NCBI GenBank assembly: GCA_019096155.1
Contig: JAHCVI010000001.1
Span: 13,913,243-13,977,242, forward strand
Direction: 5' to 3'
Source of the DNA: Staphylotrichum longicolle
Taxonomy: Eukaryota; Ascomycota; Sordariomycetes; Sordariales; Chaetomiaceae
Length of the DNA: 64,000 nt
In this document: positions 23,662 through 33,785 of the stretch, piece after piece
How the letters are laid out: each line of letters starts with the position of its first letter
Position numbering within the stretch: the stretch's first letter is position 1
The notes under the pieces: model-generated
Told to the model about the DNA's origin: nothing
The model's database searches: none
The model's input: only the letters and a program-made list of their open reading frames with translations
Position numbers and translations under genes: made by a program

Positions 23662-26600
23662 CTAATACCCCCGTGAATCGCGATAGTTTCTATCCCGATC
23701 ACCACCACCGCCATGTCTGTTATCATACCTCCGATCCTGCCCATGATGCGGCGGCGGCCGGTACTGCTGCTGCTGCCCATGCCCCTGGTACCCTCCTCCT
23801 CCCTGGTGGCCCCCGCCCTGGTATCCCCCGTGGTGCGACGTCGGCGGCCCCGGCGGCGCGTAGCGATCATTACGATAGCCCTGGCCGCCGCCGCCGTAGC
23901 CCTGGTTCCCACCATACCCCTGGCCGCCGCCGCCGTAACCGCCGCCCGCGTGGTGCGCCGGCGGCGGCGGCGGTGGCACACCGACTCCGAACCCGGGATA
24001 GCCTGGAGGCGGGGGCTGCCATGACTGCTGCGGAGGGGGCGCGTACTGCTGGTGCCCGCCCCCATACCCGCCACCGCCGTAGCCGTTTCCGTAGCCGTTT
24101 CCGTACCCGCGGTCTTGTTGCTGGTAGCCACCGCGGCCACGGCCGCCTCCGCCTCCGCCGCGCGGGGGTCCGCCCGCGTAGTTGATCCTGTCACCCCGTC
24201 CGCCGCCTCCGCCGCCGCCATAGTTGTTCTTGAGGGGCACGCCGCCGTAGCTGCGCCCGGACCGCTGGCCTTTGTTCCTGACGGCTTCGATGTCGCCTCT
24301 GTCAAGGGCAGGCGTGGGCATTTTGAGGCCGCGCAGGAGCATCGACTTGTGCGTGTGAGAACTGCTCGGCATCTCGTAGTTGACACTAGGAATCATGTGT
24401 TAGTGATATGTCTGTTTTGGAGAACTTAGGGTAGTTGGAAGGACAGCTTACCTGAGGGACCGGTCGTAGTCGACATCCGGCATGGTGTTTCTCTCCAGCG
24501 GGTACACGAGCGAGCCGTGCGGGACGTAGCCCTCGATTTTCTCGACCGTGCCGGCAAGACCATCGCTGCGTTTAGGGTCCAACTTGAACTTGGGCACGCC
24601 CTGTTTTTTGGAGTAGAAATGCGACGTGATGTCCTCATAGAGGCCCGGATGAGCATCCGAGATGAGGAGGACCTCATGGCCGGGCTCGTTGCGGGCTTGG
24701 TCCTCCGGGCTCAAAAGATGCGACCTTGTCTTCATGGCGTCCAGGAGACGAGGCATCTCGATGAAAGGCAGGAGAGCGATGCCCTGCCATGACATCTTCT
24801 TACCGTTCAGATCGATTTCAAAATCCTCTGGGTAGAAATCCAGGATCGGGCTGTCCTCCTGGAGCATGAGGTCGTGAAAGACCTCGGGGATGGCATGGCG
24901 TGACGCCGCCGGAAGCACGCTCATGAGCTGCTCAAACGGACGCGATATCCTGCCCTTCTCAAAGCTGATGGTCATCTTGCCCAAGTCAACAAAGTCGGCC
25001 GCAAAGGGCGCGTAGTGATAAGGGTAGAACCACTCCCACGAGGGGCACCCTTGGAAGTAGTACATGAGCACCCAGGCGAGGCCCTCGACGTACGCCCGGG
25101 CAACCTTGTGCCGAAAAGCGATGTCTTTGGCGTCCACTTTGAACTTTTGTTCATAGTAGCGGTCGGCATAGCCCTCCTCCCAGAGCCTAACCGTGTCGCT
25201 CGGTTCCTCGCTCGAGGGAGCGGCGGCATCGGAGTCGGAGGGAGCCTCGGCGGCGCTGCTGTCCTCCTCAATGAGCTCCGCCTTGCGTTTCCCAAGGGCC
25301 GAAGGCGGCGACTTGGGACCGGCTTCTTCCATCTTGGAATCCTCGCCGTCCGGCTTGCTGTCTGCCGGCTTGTCTTCCGGCTTGTCTTGGGCTTGCGCCA
25401 TGAGGCCCTGGATCTGGCTCTTGAGCACACTGGCAGCGCTCTTGTTGGCCACGTTGGCCTGGTCAACCGCGCGGCGGTTCACTACCATGTCGTGAGTGAT
25501 GACCGGCTTGGGGATGCTTGACACGGCAAACAGATTCATGCCCGGGGGCGGGCCATTTGCCTCTGGGGCCACCTTCCGACCTCTGCCGGCGAGCGGCGAG
25601 TTCTGCGCACCGCCCCTGCCGTTACCTTGCTGCTGCAGCTTGCGTCTCTTGAAGCTGGCCTCGCGGCGGTCCTCAACTTCCTTCCTCCTCCTGAAGATGG
25701 AATCCTCCTGTTTGGCGAGGCCGCTGAGGATGTACTGCGCACGCTCAAGATCCACATGTCCGTCCTTGGTCACGTATCCACCCATCACCGGGAGGTTGTC
25801 TTTCCAGATGGCCATGAGGGTTTCGATACCATTCTCTCTGATTTCGAGAGCAGGCAAGTGGGGCAGGAAGTCATTTCCGACGAAGAAGCACATGAAGACC
25901 CAGTCGTCGATGGCGCGCTCAAGGTCCCAGCGGAAGGGAAGATTGGGGATGTTCAGCTCAACGGCAAGGTACTCACGGAGGATCGACACATGAAGCCAGA
26001 TGAAGGGCTTCAGGGGCTGGGCATTGTCCTTTTCGCCAAACTCGCCACTCTTCTCCTTTGCCTCACCTCTGCAGTTCCTCTCGTCGTGGCCCTTTTGGCC
26101 GCAGAGCTTGCACATCCTGGCTTTGCTATCCTGGAAGAAGACATCCTCACGGAGCACGCGGAAGTGCGGCTCGTGGGTTGCAAGACCCAGCATGATGAGA
26201 TCGGCGTCCAGGCCGTAGATGACATGACGGGTGTTGGGGTCATGCTCGGGCGAGTTGCGCTGCGAGCGGACAAAGTTCATGATCTTGTGCTCACCCTCGC
26301 CGGGAACAGTGGCATCAGAGATGAGGACCTTCATCTTGGCCCACGCGGGGTCCGTGTTGAGCTTGTAGGCACACCAATACCGCAGACTCGCAGCGAGAAT
26401 GTCCATGAACGGGGTGCCTGGGGTGATGGAGTTGGAATCGAACGCCTTTTTGACAACAATCTCGACCGGTTCCTCCTTGGCATTGCTGCCCTTCTCCTTT
26501 TGGAGCATCTTGAGCAGTTGCTGCTTGTCCTCCTCTTTTTCTTTGGCGTCCTGGGCAGCGCGGAATCGACGCGACCGCTGCTGGTTCATCTTGGCTCGGG

Positions 26601-26978
26601 GTGCAACACCATCTATCACGGATTAGCATCGGGGTGTCTCTAGAGCAGGATCGTCGAGAGATACATACCAACAGCGATCATGAGAAGCTTTCTGGGCCGG
26701 ACCATGTTGACGACACGCTCGGTGTATTTGAAGACCTCAATCATCATCTCCTCCTCGTCCTTGGGCGCCGGCCTGTCCTCGGGATGGGAGCAAGGGTGGA
26801 CGATGCCGTTCATATCCAAATACAGGTTGTCAAACTCTTCGCCGTTTGGGTTTCTGTGTCGCGCGTCGACGGGTATGATGGAGCCATCTTCCATCACAAG
26901 AGGCTTGTCCTCGACGACCGGAGATATGATCTTGGGGTATTTGGTGGACAGCCACCTGAAGGCAGCCGGAATACCCAT
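23662..26978 (-). CDS. RAT1: 5'-3' exoribonuclease 2 (Rat1/Xrn2)
   Basis: Three exons, 26978-26669, 26612-24452 and 24385-23662, give 1,064 codons plus stop with no frame break. The start MGIPAAFRWLSTKYP is the invariant N-terminus of the XRN family. Catalytic-core motifs are present: DMNGIVHPC, ISDATVPGEGEHK and GLDADLIMLGLATHEPHF. A CCHC zinc knuckle (CKLCGQKGHDERNC) near residue 270 marks the nuclear Rat1/Xrn2 branch rather than Xrn1. The last exon encodes a disordered tail rich in Gly, Tyr, Gln and Arg (GGG, GYGGG and RGG-like repeats). Rat1 degrades uncapped RNA in the nucleus, acts in torpedo termination of RNA polymerase II and trims rRNA and snoRNA precursors. The gene is divergent from USO1 across about 1 kb. 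Confidence 0.96.
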
Positions 26979-27977
26979 GGTGAAAGACTCGGAAAAGTTG
27001 CAGCAGGGAGGCGCGGTCGATGTCGGTTCAGAAAAGAGCGAGCCAGTGTCTCGCGACTAGCCGGGGCTAGCTATTGCAAAGAGCGGCGCTTTGTGGAGAG
27101 ATTCGATGGAAAGCGACACTACGTTTGTGCCCATGGGATTGCCTGGCGCAGGTCGGTAGTCAAGAGCGGTAGGATGGACTCGAGCTCGGTCAGGATTCTT
27201 CGAATGTCGTATCGACGCTGACCGGTCTCCAGAAATCGGTAGCAGGATGCCAGCGCTTTTGTTTCGAGGTTCCTAGGGATGAGTGATGTTGCGGGAAAGG
27301 ACAAAGCTGACGCGCGAGGAAGCCTACGCCGCGTGCTTTCGGGACTTTGAAAGACGAGAATGTGAACAACGGGCTTTCATTGGAAAAAACGGGCGTTTCA
27401 GTCGCCCCGGCCAAGTGCAGAGGTGGAGCCGGATGTCGATGTACGGTGATTGGCCTTGCGGATCGCTTCTTGTATGTAATACGGTAAGAAACAACGTTAC
27501 AAGACCTGGGGAGTTGGCTGCGAGCAGGGGTAATTGCTTGGCCCACTTTATTTTACGGAGCTCCTGGAACACTGCATCGTGGTGCTGTCTCGCCTGTCAA
27601 TGGCATCCAAGCTCCCAAGACAGTGGATTCCGTTCCGGGTTCGGTACACCTGTCCACACCACGACGCCCGTCCTTGGCCGCTCCGTGCGACACCCTCGAT
27701 AAATGTAGCTCCGGCGATTGACGAACTGCGCCATTGGAGTTAGACGCCTGCACTTTGTGCTCTACCACCGAGAAACGATCTGGAACCCTGCGAGGAGTGA
27801 AGAGTGGGGAGTGGTCCTGGAATTGGGACGCAAGGAAGACGAGCAACAAGAGTTGGAAGACTTGGAGTCGGGAACACCTACCTTAGTCGAGGACACCCCC
27901 ACGAAAGGACCGAGCCGATGCTCCTCCATGGCAGCAAATAATCCACGTCTTTCCCCTCGCCGACCCCAACCGACGCC
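26979..27977. promoter_or_regulatory. 1 kb divergent promoter region of RAT1 and USO1
   Basis: Head-to-head arrangement: RAT1 starts at 26978 (minus strand) and USO1 at 27978 (plus strand). I could not identify specific binding sites with confidence. A CT-rich segment lies just before the USO1 start, as is common in fungal leaders. Confidence 0.5.
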
Positions 27978-30900
27978 ATGTCCATGTTCTCGACCATCAC
28001 GACCGCGCCGGCCAAGCAGTCGGTGAGCGACACCATCCCCGTGCTCAGCGGCCGCCTGAGCACCGCCACCCTCCTCGAAGACCGCCGCGCTGCCATTCTC
28101 GGCTTGCGCAGCTTTGCCAAGCAGTATCCCGCTTCCGTCGCCTCGGGCGCCCTGCGCAGCTTGATAGGCAGCCTCAGTCGCGATGGCGAGGATGTTGACA
28201 CGGTCAAGGTGGCTCTGGAGACGCTGCTGATGCTCTTCAGCCCAGACCCGGACAGCCCCGAGGCCTCGGAGGAGATTGCGTTGTGGGTCGCCGACGAGTT
28301 CACACAGCGACACGAGAACATCGCGCTCTTGCTGGGGTTCATCGGGAACGACAGGACCGACTTTTACTCGCGCCTCTACTCGCTGCAGCTTCTTTCGGCC
28401 ATCTTGTCTGCGCGGACAGAGAGGGCCGAGGAGTCCATCGTCAATACCAACGACGGCATTCACCGCCTCGTGGCCGTTCTTGAGGACCCGAGGGAGGCCA
28501 TCCGCGATGAGGCCGTCGGGCTGCTCACCGATCTCACGCCGACGTCCAATGTGATCCAGAACCTGGTCACCCTCGAGAAGGGGTTTGCCCCGCTCTTCGA
28601 GATAATCAACAACGAGGGGGGTCTGGCGGGTGGCGCGAGAGTGGTGGAGGACTGTCTGATCCTGCTGGCCAACCTACTCCGACTCAACCCGTTGAACCAG
28701 ACCATGTTCAGAGACATGGGGCATGTCGCAGAGATCAGTCGACTCTTGAGGGATGCCTACAAGGGGAGCGAGGATGGCCAGGAGGTCGCACAGTGGGTCG
28801 AGGTTCAGCGCAACAGGAATGTATACGCCATGCTCGCCGTCATCCGTCTGCTCCTCGTGCCCGGAGCCGCCGGAACCCCCTTGAACCAGGAGGCGTTCCA
28901 AGGTGACCTAGTATCCGGTGGGCGCGCTCGCGTGCGGGGCGGCCCCGTCCTAGAGAGTACTCTCCAGATTGCCTTCTCCCACGTTGCTGAGCTGCCGATC
29001 AAATCGGAGGCGCTGCTCGCATGTGCAGACATGATCAGGGGCAACGCCGACGTGCAAGCCAGGTTTGCTGGCTTCCAGGTACCGTCGCCTCTTGCCGACC
29101 CAGTCGCCAATGGCCAGACGAATGGCACTCCCAAGGTTTACATCATTGACGGGCTCTTGGATCTCGTGCTGGCTGTGAACACGCTGCCGGCGTTTGACCT
29201 GCGGATGGCGGCCTGCACATGCCTCAAAGCCTACTTCTACAAGCACGCCGAGATCCGGATGCACTTTCTCGACCATGCTGTGCGGACACACAAGGCGCAC
29301 TCTGATGAGCTCACCAATGCCCTTACAATCCTGCTTCAACCAAACCCCGAGGCGGTCACGACGGACCCGTACCGGTACTGGTTCGCCGCGGTTCTCATGT
29401 TGCACCTGCTGCATGACAATCCCGAGACGAAAGCGCTGGCCATGAGCGTCACAGAAGGCGACGAGGCCAGCGGCGAAGAAGTCGTCACGAGCATCCAGAC
29501 CATGACGGCGCACCTCCTGAGCAGCGTCGCCAAGTCGGACGACCCCCGCATCAGCATCGGTTATCTGATGCTGCTGTTGTGCTGGCTGTTTGAAGACCTC
29601 GAGGGGGTCAACGACTTCCTCGGCGAGTTCACCAACCTGCAGGGACTCATCCAGGCGGCGATCGAGAACCCGAACGGCGACCCCATGGTGCAGGGGCTCA
29701 GCGCCATGCTCGCGGGCGTGGTCTACGAGTTCTCCACCAAGGACTCACCCGTCCCCCGCGCAAAGGTCCGAGAAATGATCATGTCACGCATGGGCCGCGA
29801 CCGATACGTCGACAAGCTCTCGCGGCTGCGGTCACACCCCCTCATGCGCGACCACGAAGTCCTCCCCCAAAAGCTCGAACCCAACCCCGACCAAAAACTC
29901 CCCGACGTCTTCTTCGACGACACCTTTGTCGACTTTTTCAAAGACAACTACAGCCGCATCCTGCGCGCCATCGACCGCGACCCGGACTCGGAAACCTCCG
30001 TCATCACCAACGGCGTCCAAAAGGGCGTCTCCCGCGCCCTCGTCGACGCCCTCCGCGCCGAAGCCGACCAAAAGTCCGCCGCCCTGCAAGAGGCCCAAAC
30101 CGCCGCCGCAGCCCTCACCCAGCAGCTCTCGGCCGAGCAGGCCGCGCACCAGCAGACCAAGTCCCTCCTCGCCACCGACCTCTCCCGCACCAACGACCTC
30201 GCCGCCGGCCTCCGCCAGCAGCTGACCGCAAGAGACGCCGCCCTGCACGCGGCCGAGACCCACGCCACCAACCTCACCCGCCAGCTCACGCAGGAGCAAC
30301 AAGAGCACCAGCGCACCAAAGCGGACCTCGCGCGCGCCAGGACGGCGACCGACGCGCTGCAGCGCAGCCACGCGCAGGAGCTCGCCGCCCTGCAGACCAA
30401 GCTCCGCGCGCGCGAGGACGAGTCGCAGCGGCAGCTCGACGCGGCGCGCAAGGCCGCCGAGCAGGAGGCGGAGCGCGCGCGGCGCCGCGCCGAGGCCGAG
30501 AAGGCGGACCTGAAGGCCACCATCAGCCGGCTCGAGGTGGACGTCATGAAGGCGAACAAGGCCCGCGGGGACGCGGAGCACAAGATGGCGGAGCTCGAGG
30601 CGGCGGTGAAGAAGGGCGAGGAGCGGGCGCGGGAGGCGGAGCGGGCGCTGAAGGCGCGCGAGGAGGAGGTGCGGAGGGAAGGGGACGAGAGGGTGCGAGT
30701 CGTCGAGGCGAGGGCGAGGGAGGTGGAGGGGAGGTGGAGAGGGTCGAGCGGGAGGTGGAGAGGGCGGAGGAGAAGGTGAGGAGGGCGGAGGAGGAGGCCA
30801 AGGGGTTGAGGGCGAGGGTGGAGAAGGTGGAGGCCGAGGTGAAGCTCGCGAGGGAGGGGGAGAAGAAGAAGGAGGAGGAGAGGAAGGGCGTGCAGGGCGA

Positions 30901-31128
30901 GTTGGATGACTTGTTGGAGGTGTTTGGGGATCTGGAGGAGAAGGTGACCAAGTACAAGGTGAGCACTTTTGGTCTCGCGTGGTGGTGTTGTTGTTGTTGC
31001 ACTGGAGCTAACTGCAGGTGTAGGAACGGCTCAAGGCGCTGGGCCAGGAGGTGTCTGACGGGGAGGACGAGGATGATGACGGGGAGGATGACGAGGACGA
31101 GGAGGAAGAAGAGGAGGAGGAGAAGTAA
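27978..31128 (+). CDS. USO1: Vesicle-tethering protein Uso1/p115
   Basis: Exon 27978-30958 and exon 31024-31128 flank an intron with a GTGAGC donor and TAG acceptor. The N-terminal two thirds are the armadillo-like Uso1/p115 head (AILGLRSFAKQYP, VEDCLILLANLLRLN, FFKDNYSRI). A long coiled coil follows at about residues 690-985, rich in Gln, Glu, Ala and Arg heptads. The C-terminus is a very acidic tail of Asp and Glu, as in p115. The protein tethers COPII vesicles to the Golgi with Ypt1/Rab1. One frame break lies at 30726-30730 in a G4 run: an extra G restores EVEGEVERVEREVERAEEKV. With it the total is 3,087 nt, 1,028 residues plus stop. The shared intron phase and intact tail argue that the gene is functional and a base was missed. 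Confidence 0.94.
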
Positions 31129-31785
31129 GGGGTTGCTCCAAGTGTGGTCGTGCAGCAGGCCCACAACCGAGGAATTGGTTGTCGTGGGTTCCAAAAGCAG
31201 GCGAGGCTTTGTTTATGTTGTGCATTTTCAGCGGGTACATGATATCAAGATCTAGATGGGCGTGCATTGAACATCAAACTCACTACCAAGTACGACTTAA
31301 CCTAACTACGTAACCAGTGGGGAGTCAGGGACAGTGGCAAGGAGAGGCCATGTCAAATTCTCATCTGCTCACAGGACCCTTTTGAACCCGCAGATGTATT
31401 CTGCACAGAGGGGCAGGTTCGCAGCCGTGTAACTATCCTCTCTGTTTACACGGCTGCACGGATTACTCGTACGTTTTCCCTTGCCACTTTGACCGCAGAA
31501 GACGTGCAGCAGACTTGCAGAGCCTGCAGGCCGTCTCCCCGCACACACACACAGTTTTGATGGAGACGCAGCGGGCTGCGTCCCTGAAAATTGATCCACA
31601 CCTGGATAAAAAGATAAAACTCAACACTCAACTTTCTCAAAAAGGAACCCCGTCGATTCACATCTCACTTTCACGACGCCTCTGGTTGTTCTTTTTGTTA
31701 GTCTCTTTTCGTAGTGAAACAGATTCCAGGGAAGAGACAGCTCAGAAAAAAAAAAGAGAAACACCAGACCCAAAAAAAAAAAAAA
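31129..31785. promoter_or_regulatory. Intergenic region and A-rich leader of PRMT3
   Basis: Same-strand spacer between USO1 and PRMT3. The last part is strongly A-rich: an A10 run at about 31746-31755 and an unbroken A run from 31772 that ends in the A of the start codon at 31786. No protein-coding sequence is seen here. Confidence 0.6.
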
Positions 31786-33581
31786 ATGGCCGAAGCCTAC
31801 CCCCGCTCCGACTCCGAGTCGGTCTCGTCCTCGGACAACGAAGAGGACTGGCTCAACAAGCCCGGCGACGAAGACGAGGACGAGGACCGCGAGCAGATCT
31901 CTGTCGTCTCGCTGCTCGACGACAAGGTCTTTCCGGATGCGCCGTCCATGCTCGCGCACTGCAAGGACAAGTTCGGCTTCGACTTTCTTGCCGTGCGCGA
32001 CCGGCTCGGTCTGGATTTCCACGGCTGTGTGAGGCTCATCAACTTTGGTGAGTTTGTTTCTCGTCGATGTATTTGAATTAGGAGCTGATCTGGAGTGACA
32101 GTCCGGCGCAGTGCAAAGGAGGCCGCCCCGCTCCCGCAGGAGATCACGGCGGAGCACCTGGCCGACGACAAGCTGCTGATTCCCGTGCTGGACGATGACG
32201 CGCTGATCTTTTGCCTGGATGAGCTGCCCGCGTCCGCGCCCACCCAGGCGCAGGACAAGGGCAAGGCGGCGGAGAAGCAGGCCGCAGGCAACGGCGAGGT
32301 CCCGGTGGACGAGCTCCTCCAGAAGAACGCGCAGCTGCAGGCCGAGCTGGAGCAGCTGGCCAAGCAGTTCACCAACTACCGGCTGGCCGTCGAGCAGACG
32401 CTGGACAAGCGCTGGGGCGTGGACGAGGAGGGCGAGAAGGGCGCGGCGTCGAAGGCGGCTGCCCCTGCCGAGCCGGAGAAGAAGCAGAAGGACGAGTCGG
32501 CCTACTACTTTGAGTCGTACGCCCACAACGGTAGGCACTCACAATCATTCTCCCAATGTAAAAAGCAGCGCTAAGAAGAACCGCAGACATCCACGAGACC
32601 ATGATCAAGGACACGGTGCGCACCAACGCCTACCGCGACTTCATCTACGGCAACAAGCACCTCTTCGCGGGCAAGACGGTCCTCGACATCGGCTGCGGCA
32701 CGGGCATCCTGTCCATGTTCTGCGCCAAGGCGGGCGCGGCGCGCGTGCTGGCCGTCGACAACAGCGCCATCCTCGACAAGGCGCGCGAGAACGTCTTCCA
32801 CAACAAGCTCGACGGCGTCATCACGTGCATCCGCGGGCGCATCGAGGACGTGACGCTGCCCGTCGACAAGGTCGACATCATCGTGTCCGAGTGGATGGGC
32901 TACTGCCTGCTGTACGAGGCCATGCTGCCGAGCGTCTTCTTCGCGCGCGACCGCTACCTCAAGCCCGACGGCCTGCTCGTCCCCAGCCACGCGAGCATGT
33001 GGATCGCCCCCGTGTCCGACGCCGAGTACCTCGCCGAGAACGTCGACTGGTGGCGCGACGTGTACGGCTTCGACATGAAGGCCATGCAGGCCGGCCAGTA
33101 CGTCGACGCGCGCATGACCGTCATGCCGGCCGACGCGGTGTGCGGCGAGGCGAGCGCGTTCCGCATGCTGGACCTGCACACGGCCAAGGTGGAGGACCTG
33201 GTGTTCGAGGACCCCTGGCAGACGACGCTGTCGGACAAGGCCGAGGCGCTGGACGGGTTCCTGGTGTGGTTCGACTGCTTCTTTGGCGAGAGCCGGCAGG
33301 AGGTGGTCGAGGCCAAGCTGTCGGCCAAGGAGTGGGCGGCTGCCGGCCGGGAGCGCGTGGCGTTCACGACGGGGCCGTTTGACACCGCGACACACTGGAG
33401 GCAGGGGCTGTACCTCATCGACAAGGGGAAGGCGAAGGAAATCGAGGTGGGGCCGGGCAAGAAGATCGTGGGCCAGATTCGCTACGCTATCCCTGACGAC
33501 CATGCCCGGGGCCTCAACATCAGGCTGACCTGGGGGTTGGAGGGCGGCGACAAGCAGTCCCAGACGTGGCTCCTGCACTAG
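31786..33581 (+). CDS. Type I protein arginine N-methyltransferase 3 (PRMT3/Rmt3)
   Basis: Exons 31786-32047, 32102-32530 and 32587-33581 give 561 residues plus stop. The C-terminal two thirds are a class I methyltransferase: SAM-binding VLDIGCGTGILSMFCAKAGA, double-E loop SEWMGYCLLYEAMLPS, and THW loop ATHWRQGLYLI. The N-terminus is acidic and serine-rich, followed by the PRMT3-specific segment ending in GLDFHGCVRLINF, which in animal PRMT3 is a C2H2 zinc finger that recruits ribosomal protein S2. The zinc ligands are largely missing here (see findings). A Gln/Glu/Leu-rich helical linker separates the two parts. The enzyme makes asymmetric dimethylarginine, chiefly on the small-subunit protein uS5/Rps2, in the cytosol. 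It is convergent with the OPT gene, 204 bp apart. Confidence 0.95.
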
Positions 33582-33785
33582 GGTTTTGACGGGATACGGT
33601 TTAGACAAAAGGACGGGCTAGTTTTCGGCTGCTGGTGTTGTCACAATAGATGGCAATGTTGTGTGGTCAGATACCCAAATCTATGAACACGGATATGAAA
33701 CAAGAGAAGACAGACCGACAGTCTATCCAGAACGCCGTGCGATGCAAGTGACAGCCAATGCTTGCCCCAGAACCGTTCCAGTAAG

